Notes under the pieces: model-generated
Told to the model about the DNA's origin: nothing
Database searches by the model: none
What the model saw: the letters and a program-made list of their open reading frames with translations, nothing else
DNA from: an uncultured Dorea sp.
Lineage (GTDB): Bacteria > Bacillota > Clostridia > Lachnospirales > Lachnospiraceae
Direction: 5' to 3'
NCBI GenBank assembly: GCA_934307335.1
Contig: CAKRCL010000002.1
Coordinates: 1 to 64,000, forward strand
Length of the DNA: 64,000 nucleotides
Made by a program: the position numbers and the translations under genes
Shown here: positions 24,651 to 35,302 of the stretch, in pieces
How the letters are laid out: the number at the start of each line of letters is the position of its first letter
How positions within the stretch are numbered: the stretch's first letter is position 1

Positions 24651-25457
24651 TTACAAATTTCCTGCAAGTGCAGTCGCAAGATAATAAATAATCGGTGCTG
24701 TAAAGATTACACTGTCAAAACGGTCCAAAATACCACCATGACCTGGAATCAGCTTCCCATAATCTTTGATATCATGATTTCTCTTAATTGCTGATGCCGC
24801 CAAATCTCCGACCTGTGAAATCATTCCACCAACTCCACAGATAACGGCATATTCAAGAACACCCGCATCTGCACTTCCCCACTGATTCATAGCAAGTGCA
24901 AAAACTGCTCCCAGAATTGCTGCTCCCAGAACACCTCCAACTCCACCTTCAATAGATTTTTTAGGACTTAACTTCGGTGCCATCTTATGCTTTCCAATCA
25001 GCATACCCACACAGTAAGCGCATGTATCACATCCCCAAGAACTCAGGAAAATAAGCCAAACAACAACTCTGCCATCTTGTAACATACGTGTCTGATAAAT
25101 GTATGATAACATGACAGCTACATAAAATAATCCAAAAAATACTGTCATGACCTGTTCGGATCTATGATTAGGAAATGTAAATACATAAATAGCCATAACC
25201 AATACTAAAAAAACAATTGTCAAAAGTGTCATATACTGAAGGTTTGCAGTATAAAGCAGTGCATAATATGCAATTGCGGCCAGATACCCCGCAAACCCAA
25301 GAAGTTTATTCTGAACCCCGACCACTTTATATAATTCAGAAAGCCCGATAAGACTTACCACTGCAAGCAAGCCGAACAGTATATTCCCACCTGTCCCTAC
25401 TGTTGCAATCAATACGATTACAAGTATAATTCCACTTATAAGCCTTGTCTTAAACAT
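24651..25457 (-). CDS. cdsA: Phosphatidate cytidylyltransferase
   Basis: CdsA makes CDP-diacylglycerol from phosphatidic acid and CTP for phospholipid synthesis. The 268-residue protein is very hydrophobic with about seven membrane helices. It ends with the family signature: KLSPKKSIEGG, then QVGDLAASAIKRNHDIKDYG and LIPGHGGILDRFDS with the metal-binding aspartates. The start lies one base after the uppS stop, so the two genes are translationally close. Confidence 0.96.
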   Translation of the reverse strand: MFKTRLISGIILVIVLIATVGTGGNILFGLLAVVSLIGLSELYKVVGVQNKLLGFAGYLAAIAYYALLYTANLQYMTLLTIVFLVLVMAIYVFTFPNHRSEQVMTVFFGLFYVAVMLSYIYQTRMLQDGRVVVWLIFLSSWGCDTCAYCVGMLIGKHKMAPKLSPKKSIEGGVGGVLGAAILGAVFALAMNQWGSADAGVLEYAVICGVGGMISQVGDLAASAIKRNHDIKDYGKLIPGHGGILDRFDSVIFTAPIIYYLATALAGNL

Positions 25458-25458
25458 C

Positions 25459-26166
25459 TTAGTCCTCCTTCACGCCACCATAGCGTCTGTCTCTATAATT
25501 ATACTGCTCAATTGCCTTTTCCAGTTCCTGTTTTGAAAAATCCGGCCACGGAATATCAGTAAAATAAAATTCTGTATATGCAAGCTGCCATAAAAGATAA
25601 TTAGAAAGTCTCTGTTCTCCACTTGTACGGATCAGAAGATCTGGATCTGGAATATCATGTGTATCCAGATAAGTTTCAATTCGTGCTTCATCAATTTGCC
25701 GCGGTTCAATTTTTCCTTCTTTTACATCCTTTGCAAGTGCGCGAACTGCTCTTGTAATCTCATCACGACTTCCATAATTAATTGCAATCTGGAAATTCAG
25801 TCCACCATTTTCACGAGTTGCCTCTTCAAGTTCCTTGATTCTCTTCTGAATATCCTCGTCCAATCTTGTAACATCACCAATAACACGTACCTTCATGTCA
25901 TTTTTTGCTGCTGTTTTAAGACAAGTCTTCATATAGTTCCTAAGAAGTTTCATAAGTGCATCTACTTCTTCTTTCGGTCTATTCCAGTTTTCTGTAGAAA
26001 ATGCATACACCGTCAGATACTTTATTCCCATTCTCCATGCTTCTTCACAAATTTTCTCTACATTCTTGCTTCCCTGTGCATGTCCATAATTACGAGGCAT
26101 TCCTTTCGCCTTTGCCCATCGACCATTTCCATCCAGAATAATCGCAACATGCTGTGGTATATTCAT
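25459..26166 (-). CDS. uppS: Undecaprenyl diphosphate synthase
   Basis: UppS adds eight isoprene units to farnesyl diphosphate to make the C55 lipid carrier for cell wall synthesis. The 235-residue protein has the signature start HVAIILDGNGRWAKAKG with the catalytic Asp, the TVYAFSTENWNRP motif, and DLLIRTSGEQRLSNYLLWQ with the basic residues that bind diphosphate. It precedes cdsA in the cluster. A gap of about 130 bases to frr holds no clear gene. Confidence 0.96.
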   Translation of the reverse strand: MNIPQHVAIILDGNGRWAKAKGMPRNYGHAQGSKNVEKICEEAWRMGIKYLTVYAFSTENWNRPKEEVDALMKLLRNYMKTCLKTAAKNDMKVRVIGDVTRLDEDIQKRIKELEEATRENGGLNFQIAINYGSRDEITRAVRALAKDVKEGKIEPRQIDEARIETYLDTHDIPDPDLLIRTSGEQRLSNYLLWQLAYTEFYFTDIPWPDFSKQELEKAIEQYNYRDRRYGGVKED

Positions 26167-26295
26167 AGTTCTATCCTCCTGCTGACTATACTTGTCTATA
26201 ATAATTTATAAATATCTTGACTTTTCTTGAAACATCAAAGAAGGACAAACCCTCCTGCATACCTGCCAGGGCTGCCCTCTCCTTTTCATTCCAGA

Positions 26296-26847
26296 CTATA
26301 CAGTCATAACTTCCTTTGATTTTACTTCAACAGCACTGTCAATTTCTTTGACATACTTATCTGTCAGTTTCTGAAGCTCCTCTTCCAGACTCTTAATCTC
26401 ATCTTCAGACACATCAGAACCTTTCAGTTTCTTAAATGCATCATTACCATCCCGACGAATGTTACGGATTGCAACTTTAGCTGCCTCACCTTTTTTCTTA
26501 ACATCCTTTACAAGTTCTTTACGACGTTCCTCAGTAAGTTCCGGGAAAACCAGTCTGACTGCTGTTCCGTCATTTGTTGGATTGATTCCAAGATCAGATA
26601 CCATAATTGCTTTCTCAATTACTTTCAGCATGTTTTTCTCCCATGGCTGAATCTGAATCATTCTCGGCTCCGGGACTGATACATTGGCCACCTGCTGAAT
26701 CGGTGTCGGTGTGTTATAATAATCAACCATAATTCTATTCAGAACATTTGGATTCGCACGACCGGCACGAATTGTTCCCATCTCTCCATCAAGATTTTCC
26801 AATGTTTTCTGCATCTTTGTATCATATACTTTTAACTGTTCATTCAT
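26296..26847 (-). CDS. frr: Ribosome recycling factor
   Basis: RRF splits the post-termination ribosome together with EF-G. The length of 183 residues is typical. The conserved RAGRANPNVLNRI and EPRMIQIQPWEK motifs and the long C-terminal helix with EERRKELVKDVKKKGE are present. It follows pyrH by 17 bases, a gene pair found throughout Firmicutes; rpsB and tsf, which often precede them, are not here. Confidence 0.97.
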   Translation of the reverse strand: MNEQLKVYDTKMQKTLENLDGEMGTIRAGRANPNVLNRIMVDYYNTPTPIQQVANVSVPEPRMIQIQPWEKNMLKVIEKAIMVSDLGINPTNDGTAVRLVFPELTEERRKELVKDVKKKGEAAKVAIRNIRRDGNDAFKKLKGSDVSEDEIKSLEEELQKLTDKYVKEIDSAVEVKSKEVMTV

Positions 26848-26864
26848 CTTTCATATCCTCCTTA

Positions 26865-27560
26865 TTATACAGTCACCTTTGTTCCTGTAAATGTTCCACT
26901 CATAGTCTCTACAATACTGTTTTTCTCATTCAGACCAAACACCAGCATCGGCATCTTATTCTCAAGACACATGATAGAAGCAGTCAAGTCTACTGCCATA
27001 AGCTTCTTATCAATGATTTCCTGAATGCTGATTTCATCGTATTTCTTTGCCTGCGGATTTACTTTCGGATCACTGTCATAAATTCCATCAATTGCTTTTG
27101 CAAGAAGCATGGCATCTGCTTCAATCTCAATCGCACGTAATACAGCTCCTGTATCTGTGGAGAAATATGGATGTCCGGTTCCTCCGGCAAAGAAAATGAC
27201 CTTTCCCTGATTCAATGCTTCCACAGCTTTATCTTTAGAAAATAATGTTGTAAATGCACCGCATACGAACGGAGTAAATACTTCTGTCTCCATTCCCACA
27301 AAGCGAAAAATATCTGAAACATAAATACAGTTCATAACCGTTGCAAGCATTCCGATCTGATCTGCCTTTACACGATCAATTGTCTCACTGGTTCTTCCTC
27401 TCCAGAAATTGCCTCCGCCTGTTACAATTGCGACCTGAATCCCATCATCAACAAGCTGCTTTACTTGTTTTGCAACTCCAATACATGTTGCTTCATCAAA
27501 TCCTGTCTTTTTCTCCCCGGCGAGAGCTTCCCCGCTGAGCTTTAACAATACTCTCTTCAT
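26865..27560 (-). CDS. pyrH: UMP kinase
   Basis: PyrH phosphorylates UMP to UDP and belongs to the amino acid kinase fold. The 231-residue protein starts MKRVLLKLSGEALAG, has the GGGNFWRGR phosphate loop, and DSDPKVNPQAKKYDEIS, the nucleotide-binding region. It is the first gene of the pyrH-frr-uppS-cdsA-dxr-rseP cluster. Confidence 0.97.
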   Translation of the reverse strand: MKRVLLKLSGEALAGEKKTGFDEATCIGVAKQVKQLVDDGIQVAIVTGGGNFWRGRTSETIDRVKADQIGMLATVMNCIYVSDIFRFVGMETEVFTPFVCGAFTTLFSKDKAVEALNQGKVIFFAGGTGHPYFSTDTGAVLRAIEIEADAMLLAKAIDGIYDSDPKVNPQAKKYDEISIQEIIDKKLMAVDLTASIMCLENKMPMLVFGLNEKNSIVETMSGTFTGTKVTV

Positions 27561-27664
27561 AGTTCACTACTCCTTGCGCTACATTTCATACAGATTATCT
27601 ATATTCCCTGTACTATTTGCTTAGATAATTATATCATAAGCCATTATAAAAAGGAAATACTTTA

Positions 27665-28276
27665 TTATTCTTCTGATTCTGTCTCCGGTTCATTCAAAAA
27701 CTGACTCTCCACCAGATTCCAGATTTCATCTCTTCCCTGCTTCGTCTGAGATGAGAAAGGAATAATCGTTGTTCCAGGAATCAATTTTAACCCTTCCCGC
27801 AATATTTTCATCTGTTTCTGAACCTGACTGCGCTTAATTTTATCTAATTTTGTAGCAATTATAATCGGATGAAATCCCTGTTCAACAATCCATTGATACA
27901 TGATTTTATCATTTTCTGATGGTGCATGTCTGATATCAATCAAAAGGAATACCGCTTTTAGCTGTGCTGATCCATGCAGATATCGCTCAATCAACTGCCC
28001 CCATTTTATTTTTTCTTGTTCTGATACTTTTGCATATCCATATCCAGGCAAATCTACCAGATACATTTCATCATTAATATTGTAATAGTTAATCGTCTGC
28101 GTTTTACCTGGAGTTGCGGAAATTCTGGCATAAGATTTTCGATTCATAAGTGCATTGATCAAAGAAGACTTTCCTACATTTGATTTTCCTGCAAATGCAA
28201 TCTCTGGTTTTGTATTCTTTGGCAGTACGCTTGTAATACCACAAACTGTTTCAAGATTTACATTTTTAATAACCAT
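27665..28276 (-). CDS. engB: Ribosome biogenesis GTPase EngB/YsxC
   Basis: This small GTPase acts in large-subunit ribosome assembly. The 203-residue protein has the G1 loop GKSNVGKSSLIN, the G2/G3 region with TPGKTQTINYY and VDLPGYGYAK, and G4 ATKLDK. It starts 3 bases after lon, which is its usual Firmicutes neighbour. A cluster of acidic residues ends the protein. Confidence 0.97.
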   Translation of the reverse strand: MVIKNVNLETVCGITSVLPKNTKPEIAFAGKSNVGKSSLINALMNRKSYARISATPGKTQTINYYNINDEMYLVDLPGYGYAKVSEQEKIKWGQLIERYLHGSAQLKAVFLLIDIRHAPSENDKIMYQWIVEQGFHPIIIATKLDKIKRSQVQKQMKILREGLKLIPGTTIIPFSSQTKQGRDEIWNLVESQFLNEPETESEE

Positions 28277-28279
28277 CTT

Positions 28280-30625
28280 TTATACCTCCTGATTTTCTGA
28301 AATCGCGTATTTCAACACTTCATTCATATGAGACACGCTGATTATTTTCAACCCTTTTGTAATCTCAGCAGACATCTCTTCAATATCTCGTTCATTTTCA
28401 TTTGGAATCAGAACCATCTGAATTCCGGCATTCTTAGCAGCCAGAAGTTTCTCTTTTAATCCACCGATTGGAAGTACTCTTCCTCGAAGTGTAATTTCAC
28501 CTGTCATAGCCACATTGGCTTTTACTTTTTTTCCTGTTGCAGCAGAAAAAATTGCTGTTGCCATAGTAATTCCGGCTGACGGGCCATCTTTTGGGACTGC
28601 TCCTTCCGGAATATGAATATGTATGTCATGTTCTTTAAAGAATTTTTCATCAATTTTATAATCTGCACTGACAGAACGAATATAACTGATCCCGGCTCTG
28701 GCAGATTCTTTCATGACATCACCAAGTTGTCCGGTAAGTAAGATTTCTCCCTCTCCCGGCATCACGTTTACCTCGATTTGAAGCGTATCTCCACCCACAC
28801 TCGTCCATGCTAATCCGCGTACGATTCCAACTTCATCCTCTTCATTTGCTTTCTGAAACTGATAAATTTCTTTACCTAAATAATGCTCCAGATTTCTCTC
28901 CGTAATCCGGATTGTCTCCTTATGGTCTTCCAGTATTTCTCTGGCAGATTTTCTACATATTCCACCAATTTTTCTTTCCAGTTGACGGACTCCAGCCTCT
29001 CTTGTGTATACTGTTGCAATTTTATGAAGTGCATTTTTGCTGATTCCAAGTTGTTCTTCACTAAGTCCATGACGCTTCAACTGCTTTGGAATCAAATGCT
29101 CCTGGGCAATATGTATTTTTTCATTTTCTGTATAACTATTAATTTCAATAACTTCCATTCGATCTAAAAGCGGTCTCGGAATTGTCTGCAAAGTATTAGC
29201 TGTTGTAACAAACAACACCTCTGAAAGATCAAGCGGCACCTCCAGATAATGGTCGCGGAATTTATCATTTTGTTCACTGTCTAATACCTCCAACAATGCA
29301 GAAAATGTATCTCCCTTATAATCATTACTGACTTTATCAATTTCATCCAAAAGCATCAGTGGATTTTTCACACCTGCATTTCGAAGAGCAGTCGCAATCC
29401 TTCCAGGCATCGCACCTACATATGTCTTTCGATGTCCACGGATCTCAGCCTCATCGCGCACACCACCAAGAGAAATTCTGACATATGGTCTTCCCAGTGC
29501 TTCTGCAAGCGATTTTGCAATAGAAGTTTTTCCTGTTCCAGGAGGTCCTGAAAGACAAAGTATAGGAGTTTGTCCTTTACTTGTCAGTATACGGACAGCA
29601 AGAAATTCTAAAATTCTATCTTTAACCTTTTCCAATCCATAATGTTCTTCATCGAGCTTTTGTTTTGCAGCTTTAATGTCCAGATTTTCTTCACAAACTT
29701 TATTCCAAGGCATTTCAAGCAGAGTTTCAATATATGTTCTTGAAACGCCTGACTCTGCCGGGCTGGCCATTTGACTTTTAAATCTTTTGATTTCTTTTGC
29801 CAGTTTTTCTTTCACCTCATCCGGAGCATCTAATTCCTTCGCAGCTTTTTCAAATTCTTCTGCATCAGTCTGAAGTGTATCATCTCCCAGTTCTTCACGG
29901 ATTAATTTCATCTCTTCCCTGAGAATGTATTCCCTTTGATGTTTATCAACACGTTCTTTTACTTTTTTCTGTAGTTCCTCTTTTACACCAAGAACTCTTA
30001 TTTCATTTACTACACGTAAAGAAATGTCTTCATATCTTTGAAGAAGATCCTGTTCTTCCAGAACCTTCTGTGCATCTTCATAATCTATTGGAAGATTGGC
30101 TGCAATAGTATCAACCATAACACCAAGAGTTTTTATCTCATCAATCATCATAGCAAGTTCTTTTGCAAGCTTTGGATTTTTTCCCATATACTCTCGGAAA
30201 AGATCTCTGAGACCACGAACCATCCCCTCTTCGTTAATTGGATTTTCCAGCAGTTCTTTATCCTGTGGTTTACATAAATCTGGCAATATTTTCACAGCTG
30301 TCTGAAAATATGGTTCGCTAGATTCAATCCATGAAAGCCCGGCACGCTGTTCTCCTGATACTAGAACTCTTTTCATATTTCCCGGAAGTTTTACAACCTG
30401 TTTTATAGTTGCAATACAACCAATTCTATAGAGATCTTCTTCCTGCGGATCTTCTACTTCAATTTTCTTCTGCGTAACAAGAAATATCTTTTGTTCTTTT
30501 TTCATTGCCTGTGCAATTGCCTGCACAGATTTTTCACGGCTCACATCAAAATGTGTCACCTGTTCCGGCAAAACTGTAAGTCCACGAAGCGCAACCATCG
30601 GTAGACTCATCATCTCATTTTCCAT
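28280..30625 (-). CDS. lon: ATP-dependent protease Lon
   Basis: Lon degrades misfolded and regulatory proteins in the cytosol. The 781-residue protein has the N-terminal substrate domain, an AAA+ module with Walker [10 protein letters not shown] and Walker [10 protein letters not shown], and a C-terminal serine protease with the Ser-Lys dyad in [13 protein letters not shown] and GLKEKLLAA. It lies between clpX and engB. No HrcA or CtsR site was obvious upstream. Confidence 0.97.
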   Translation of the reverse strand: MENEMMSLPMVALRGLTVLPEQVTHFDVSREKSVQAIAQAMKKEQKIFLVTQKKIEVEDPQEEDLYRIGCIATIKQVVKLPGNMKRVLVSGEQRAGLSWIESSEPYFQTAVKILPDLCKPQDKELLENPINEEGMVRGLRDLFREYMGKNPKLAKELAMMIDEIKTLGVMVDTIAANLPIDYEDAQKVLEEQDLLQRYEDISLRVVNEIRVLGVKEELQKKVKERVDKHQREYILREEMKLIREELGDDTLQTDAEEFEKAAKELDAPDEVKEKLAKEIKRFKSQMASPAESGVSRTYIETLLEMPWNKVCEENLDIKAAKQKLDEEHYGLEKVKDRILEFLAVRILTSKGQTPILCLSGPPGTGKTSIAKSLAEALGRPYVRISLGGVRDEAEIRGHRKTYVGAMPGRIATALRNAGVKNPLMLLDEIDKVSNDYKGDTFSALLEVLDSEQNDKFRDHYLEVPLDLSEVLFVTTANTLQTIPRPLLDRMEVIEINSYTENEKIHIAQEHLIPKQLKRHGLSEEQLGISKNALHKIATVYTREAGVRQLERKIGGICRKSAREILEDHKETIRITERNLEHYLGKEIYQFQKANEEDEVGIVRGLAWTSVGGDTLQIEVNVMPGEGEILLTGQLGDVMKESARAGISYIRSVSADYKIDEKFFKEHDIHIHIPEGAVPKDGPSAGITMATAIFSAATGKKVKANVAMTGEITLRGRVLPIGGLKEKLLAAKNAGIQMVLIPNENERDIEEMSAEITKGLKIISVSHMNEVLKYAISENQEV

Positions 30626-30648
30626 ATTAATCTCCTATAATCCAAAAT

Positions 30649-30679
30649 GAGACGGGACAATCTCACTTGTACCCGCCTC
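30649..30679 (-). terminator. Terminator after clpX
   Basis: GAGACGGG (30649-30656) pairs with CCCGCCTC (30672-30679) with one G-U pair on the minus strand, followed by TTTTG. It lies a few bases after the clpX stop, between clpX and lon. Confidence 0.7.
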
Positions 30680-30684
30680 TTTTA

Positions 30685-31941
30685 CTATGCACTTTGTGTA
30701 TTCACAGAAGTGTGTTCACACTCCGGTTTTGCTTTTCCAGCCACCACGTCACCGGTGATCCGGCACGTTTTCAGTGTCTCATCGGACGGTGCGCGATACA
30801 TAATATCCATCATTGTATTTTCCATGATCGCCCGAAGTCCTCTGGCACCAGTTCTTCTTTTTAATGATATATCTGCAATTTCATCCAACGCAGAATCATC
30901 AAATTCAAGCTTTACTCCATCCAGTTCCAGAAGTTTCTGATATTGTTTCACAATCGCATTCTTCGGCTCTGTCAATATGCGAATCAATGCATCTCGGTCC
31001 AGCATCTCAAGTGAAACTGTTACCGGTACACGACCGACCAGCTCTGGAATCAACCCAAATTTAACAAGATCCTGTGGCAGAACCTGAGCCAGTAATTTAT
31101 CTACATCATCTTCATGCTTCTGTGCAATCTCAGCATTAAATCCAATCGACTTCTGATCAATACGCTTTTCAATAATCTTGTCGATTCCTTCAAATGCACC
31201 TCCACAGATAAATAAAATATTCGTTGTATCTATCTGAATCAGCTCCTGATGTGGATGCTTTCTACCTCCCTGAGGCGGAACATTTGCAATTGTTCCCTCA
31301 ACTATCTTAAGAAGTGCCTGTTGAACTCCCTCTCCAGATACATCTCTTGTAATTGACGGGTTCTCAGATTTTCTGGTAATCTTGTCAATCTCATCTAGAT
31401 AAATAATTCCATATTCTGCACGCTCAACATCACCGTCTGCTGCCTGAATCAATTTTAGAAGAATGTTTTCTACATCTTCTCCTACATAACCAGCTTCCGT
31501 AAGTGCGGTCGCATCTGCAATCGCAAATGGAACATTCAGAACTTTTGCAAGTGACTGGGCCAAAAGTGTCTTTCCACATCCAGTTGGTCCAAGCATCAGA
31601 ATATTACTTTTATTCAACTCAACTCCAAGATCTCTCTGTGCCATAATACGCTTATAGTGATTATAAACCGCAACAGAAAGAACTTTTTTTGCTTCGTCCT
31701 GTCCAATTACATATTCATCAAGAAATTTTTTAATCTCCTCCGGTTTCAGAAGATTGATATCTGAATATGGAGTCCAAGGTTCCTCCTCGTTATAAGAAAA
31801 TTCTTCTTCAATAATCTCAGAGCATACCTCAACACACTCATCACAGATATACGTATCATTCGGTCCTGCAATCAGTTTTCTTACCTGATCCTGTGATTTG
31901 TTACAGAACGAGCACCTTACCTGATCATCATTTCTTCCCAA
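30685..31941 (-). CDS. clpX: ClpXP protease ATPase subunit ClpX
   Basis: ClpX unfolds substrates and feeds them to ClpP. The 418-residue protein has an N-terminal zinc-binding domain (CSFCNKS...CDECVE), the AAA+ module with Walker A GPTGCGKT, the pore loop GYVGEDVE and sensor regions. The ClpP-binding loop (IGF) is visible as KSIGFNAEI. It follows clpP with a 40-base gap that contains a hairpin. Confidence 0.97.
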   Translation of the reverse strand: MGRNDDQVRCSFCNKSQDQVRKLIAGPNDTYICDECVEVCSEIIEEEFSYNEEEPWTPYSDINLLKPEEIKKFLDEYVIGQDEAKKVLSVAVYNHYKRIMAQRDLGVELNKSNILMLGPTGCGKTLLAQSLAKVLNVPFAIADATALTEAGYVGEDVENILLKLIQAADGDVERAEYGIIYLDEIDKITRKSENPSITRDVSGEGVQQALLKIVEGTIANVPPQGGRKHPHQELIQIDTTNILFICGGAFEGIDKIIEKRIDQKSIGFNAEIAQKHEDDVDKLLAQVLPQDLVKFGLIPELVGRVPVTVSLEMLDRDALIRILTEPKNAIVKQYQKLLELDGVKLEFDDSALDEIADISLKRRTGARGLRAIMENTMMDIMYRAPSDETLKTCRITGDVVAGKAKPECEHTSVNTQSA

Positions 31942-31962
31942 TATTCTACACCTCGTTAAAGA

Positions 31963-31985
31963 ATAGGGAACAAAATGTTCCCTAT
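31963..31985 (-). terminator. Hairpin between clpP and clpX
   Basis: A perfect 10 bp stem (31963-31972 with 31976-31985) overlaps the clpP stop codon. The following sequence is only moderately T-rich, so it may be a partial terminator that sets the clpP to clpX ratio. Confidence 0.55.
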
Positions 31986-32563
31986 CGTCTTGTAATTACT
32001 TCATCTATTAATCCAAATGCTTTGGCTTCTTCAGCAGACATAAAGTTATCTCTGTCAGTCTCACGGCTGATCACCTCAATTGGCTGTCCTGTATTTTCAG
32101 CTAAAATACGATTTAATCTCTCGCGAGTCTTCAAAATGTGCTCTGCTGCAATCTGAATCTCTGTCGCCTGTCCCTGAGCTCCACCTGAAGGCTGATGAAT
32201 CATAATCTCAGAATTTGGAAGGGCAAGTCTCTTTCCTTTTGTACCTCCGGCTAAAAGGAATGATCCCATACTTGCTGCCATACCGATACAAATTGTTTCG
32301 ATATCACATTTGATGTACTGCATTGTATCATAAATTGCCAGTCCTGCGGATACCGAACCACCCGGACTGTTAATATACAAATGAATATCTTTCTCCGGAT
32401 CCTCTGCTTCCAAAAACAGGAGCTGTGCAATTGCTACACTTGCAGAAGCATCTGTCACTTCTTCTCCAAAAAATATAATTCTATCCTTTAATAATCTTGA
32501 ATAGATATCATAGGAGCGCTCTCCTCTGCTTGTCTGTTCAATGACATAAGGTACTAAACTCAT
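31982..32563 (-). CDS. clpP: ATP-dependent Clp protease proteolytic subunit
   Basis: ClpP forms the two-ring peptidase chamber used with ClpX. The 193-residue protein has the catalytic Ser in [12 protein letters not shown] and His in [14 protein letters not shown], plus the handle region and the Asp in [11 protein letters not shown]. It lies between tig and clpX in the usual order tig-clpP-clpX. Confidence 0.97.
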   Translation of the reverse strand: MSLVPYVIEQTSRGERSYDIYSRLLKDRIIFFGEEVTDASASVAIAQLLFLEAEDPEKDIHLYINSPGGSVSAGLAIYDTMQYIKCDIETICIGMAASMGSFLLAGGTKGKRLALPNSEIMIHQPSGGAQGQATEIQIAAEHILKTRERLNRILAENTGQPIEVISRETDRDNFMSAEEAKAFGLIDEVITRR

Positions 32564-32596
32564 ACATATGCCTCCCTGTCTGTATTCGATATCTTA

Positions 32597-33883
32597 TTAT
32601 TTTTCTACAGCGTTCTCAACAAGGAATTCAATTGCTTCCTGAACAGCCATGTCATCTTTCATCTGCTGTCTCTCAGACTCTCCAACAAGTTCTTTCATCT
32701 TATCTAAGTCCATATCGTAGGATTTAGCCATCTCAGCTAACTTCTCATCAACTTTCTCATCAGCGATCTCGATGTTCTCAGCTTTTGCAATTGCTTCAAG
32801 AACAAGACGTGTCTGAATATTCTTCTCTGCTGAAGGCATCATCTGCTCCATCATCTTATCTGGAGTCATACCTGTAAACTGAGCATACTGCTCCATAGAA
32901 AGTCCCTGTGACATAAGATTCTGAGCAAAATTATCCATCTGCTGACGAGCCTGAGTTTTAATCATAAGCTCCGGAATCTCCAGTTCAGCATTCTCAATTG
33001 CTTTTGCAATTACCTGATCCTCTTTTTTAGCTTTTCCTTCTTTTGCTTTTTCTTCTTTAATCTTAGCTTTTACATCAGCTTTGTATTCTTCTAATGTATC
33101 AAACTCAGATACTTCTGCTGCAAACTCGTCATCAATCTCCGGAAGTTCTTTTTCTTTAATCTCATGAACTGTACATTTAAATACAGCATCTTTTCCCTGA
33201 AGGTTCTCTGCATGATACTCCTCTGGGAATGTAACCTTTACTTCTACTTCTTTCTCTGCTTCAACACCAATCAACTGATCCTCAAATCCTGGAATAAATG
33301 TACCAGATCCGATTGTAAGAGAATAATTTTCTCCTTTTCCGCCTTCGAAAGCTTCTCCGTCAATAAATCCTTCAAAGTCAAGAACAACTTCATCTCCATC
33401 CTGAACCGGGCGTCCTTCTACTGCTACTGTTCTGGCATTCTTTCCTGCCTCTTCCTGAATCTTAGCGTCAACTTCTTTCTGTGTTACGCGTGTAGATACT
33501 TTATCTACTTCAAGACCTTTGTAATCTCCAAGAGTTACTTCTGGTCTTGTAGCAACAAGTGCTGTAAAGATGAAAGGTTTACCTTTCTCGATCTGTGTAA
33601 TATCGATTTCCGGCTGTGACACGATCTGAAGATCACACTCATCATATGCATCTGAGTAAGCCTTTGGAATTAATGCATTCGCTGCATCCTCATAAAATAC
33701 ATCTGCACCATACATCTTTTCAACCATCTGACGTGGAACTTTTCCTTTACGGAATCCTGGCATACTGATTTTATTTTTTTGCTTTTTGTATGCATTCTGA
33801 AGTGCTTTTTCTAATTCATCAGCAGAAACTTCGATTGTGAGTTTCGCCATATTTTTTTCTAATTTTTCTACCTGTAAACTCAT
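32597..33883 (-). CDS. tig: Trigger factor
   Basis: Trigger factor is the ribosome-bound chaperone and prolyl isomerase. The 428-residue protein has an N-terminal ribosome-binding domain with the signature GFRKGKVPR, an FKBP-type domain in the middle (VVLDFEGFIDGEAFEGG) and a long helical C-terminal domain. GGAGGAAAAGGG precedes the ATG. It starts the tig-clpP-clpX group. Confidence 0.96.
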   Translation of the reverse strand: MSLQVEKLEKNMAKLTIEVSADELEKALQNAYKKQKNKISMPGFRKGKVPRQMVEKMYGADVFYEDAANALIPKAYSDAYDECDLQIVSQPEIDITQIEKGKPFIFTALVATRPEVTLGDYKGLEVDKVSTRVTQKEVDAKIQEEAGKNARTVAVEGRPVQDGDEVVLDFEGFIDGEAFEGGKGENYSLTIGSGTFIPGFEDQLIGVEAEKEVEVKVTFPEEYHAENLQGKDAVFKCTVHEIKEKELPEIDDEFAAEVSEFDTLEEYKADVKAKIKEEKAKEGKAKKEDQVIAKAIENAELEIPELMIKTQARQQMDNFAQNLMSQGLSMEQYAQFTGMTPDKMMEQMMPSAEKNIQTRLVLEAIAKAENIEIADEKVDEKLAEMAKSYDMDLDKMKELVGESERQQMKDDMAVQEAIEFLVENAVEK

Positions 33884-34048
33884 TTACCCTTTTCCTCCTA
33901 TTTCTATCCCCCTTGCATGGGTTGTCGCAAAAGGGCTTATTACATTGCATTCACTCAAGAAGTATATCACAAACATTTCCAAATATCCAGTTCGATTTTA
34001 TGGATATTGCGTTTTTTTATAAGCTTTTCATAAAATATAATAGAATTT

Positions 34049-34609
34049 CTACTTATATACAATAGATTCCGCTATTTCTAACGCTTTTTCTTCATTAACC
34101 AGCACTTCAATCAACTTCAGTGCAAAATCAATGGCTGTTCCTACTCCCTGGCTTGTGATGATATTTTCATCAGTTGCTACTGGTGCACCAGTCAGATAAG
34201 CATCCTCTATCTCGCTCTCCATATCCGGATAACAGGTTGCTCTCTTTCCTTTTAAAAGTCCCATATCTGCCAGTATTGTCGGTGCAGCACAAATTGCAGC
34301 TACATATCTTCCATCATCATAAGCTTCCTGAACTGCTTTCCTTACATTTTCATCTTCTTTCAGATTCGTTGTTCCCGGCATTCCTCCAGGAAGAACAATC
34401 ATATCAGATTCTTTAAAATCAATTTCTGAAATCAGATCTTCTGTCTGTACCGGTATTCCATGTGCCCCACGCACTGTATAATCATCTGTAAGTGATACGG
34501 TATCCACATACACTTTTGCTCTTCGAAGCAAGTCGACCACGGTCAAGGCTTCTATCTCTTCAAATCCATCTGCTAACAATACAGTTACTTTTTTCATACT
34601 GAATTTCAT
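34049..34609 (-). CDS. DJ-1/PfpI family protein
   Basis: This 186-residue protein has the flavodoxin-like class I amidotransferase fold. The conserved Cys sits in the elbow VAAICAAPTILADMG, and the acidic residue that activates it is in LADGFEEIEA. The set matches the DJ-1/ThiJ subgroup, linked to glyoxal detoxification or protein repair. I start at 34609, where AAAGGAG lies 9 bases upstream; ATG 34597 is an alternative. It stands alone between tig and a divergent CYTH gene. Confidence 0.88.
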   Translation of the reverse strand: MKFSMKKVTVLLADGFEEIEALTVVDLLRRAKVYVDTVSLTDDYTVRGAHGIPVQTEDLISEIDFKESDMIVLPGGMPGTTNLKEDENVRKAVQEAYDDGRYVAAICAAPTILADMGLLKGKRATCYPDMESEIEDAYLTGAPVATDENIITSQGVGTAIDFALKLIEVLVNEEKALEIAESIVYK

Positions 34610-34716
34610 AATGGAGGTCTCCTTTTCTTAATTTTTCTTAGCTTATTTTCTTAATAGTAACACTGTTTACTTTTTGTGTAAACTGAATTATGATTATCTT
34701 ATGGAGGTACATAAAT

Positions 34717-35160
34717 ATGGAAATCGAACGCAAATATCTCATTGATACTCTTCCTGAAAATTATCAGGACTATCCTTACCGCAATATCGAGCAGGCTTAT
34801 CTGAACACAGAACCTGTTATACGTATTCGAAAAGACAATGACAACTATGAACTCACTTACAAATCAAAAGGACTTATGTCCCGAGAGGAATATAATCTTC
34901 CACTAAATGAGTCGGCTTATCTTCATCTGCTCACAAAGATAGATGGACGACTGATAAAGAAAAAACGTTATATGATTCCCCTTGAAGATTCTCTCACGAT
35001 CGAATTAGATATCTTTGAAGGTGATCTTGCTCCACTTATCCTCGCCGAAGTTGAGTTTTCCGATGAGGCATCCGCTCTTTCTTTTAAACCACCAAAATGG
35101 TTTGGAAAAGATGTCACTTTCTCCTCTGAATATCACAATAGTTCACTAAGTTTGAAATAA
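34717..35160 (+). CDS. CYTH domain protein (triphosphate tunnel fold)
   Basis: This 147-residue protein begins MEIERKYLIDTLP, the ExExK signature of the CYTH family that binds inorganic triphosphates and metal in a beta tunnel. RIRKDNDNYELTYKSK and the later DIFEGDLAPLILAEVEF provide the expected basic and acidic residues. Members are triphosphatases or adenylate cyclases; the small single-domain bacterial type favours triphosphatase. TGGAGGT precedes the start at 34717. It diverges from the DJ-1 gene. Confidence 0.88.
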   Translation: MEIERKYLIDTLPENYQDYPYRNIEQAYLNTEPVIRIRKDNDNYELTYKSKGLMSREEYNLPLNESAYLHLLTKIDGRLIKKKRYMIPLEDSLTIELDIFEGDLAPLILAEVEFSDEASALSFKPPKWFGKDVTFSSEYHNSSLSLK

Positions 35161-35184
35161 TCTGTTTTTAATAGTTATTTTTCT

Positions 35185-35209
35185 AAAAAGCAACAATATG
35201 TTGCTTTTT
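35185..35209 (+). terminator. Terminator after the CYTH gene
   Basis: AAAAGCAACA pairs with TGTTGCTTTT around an ATA loop, followed by further Ts. It lies 25 bases after the stop codon. Confidence 0.85.
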
Positions 35210-35302
35210 ATTATTTTGCTACGTTTCGACGCATATTCTCCTATTATTTGAACAAATTGTTATACTACAAGAACACATTTGATTCCATGGAGGATAACAT
35301 TA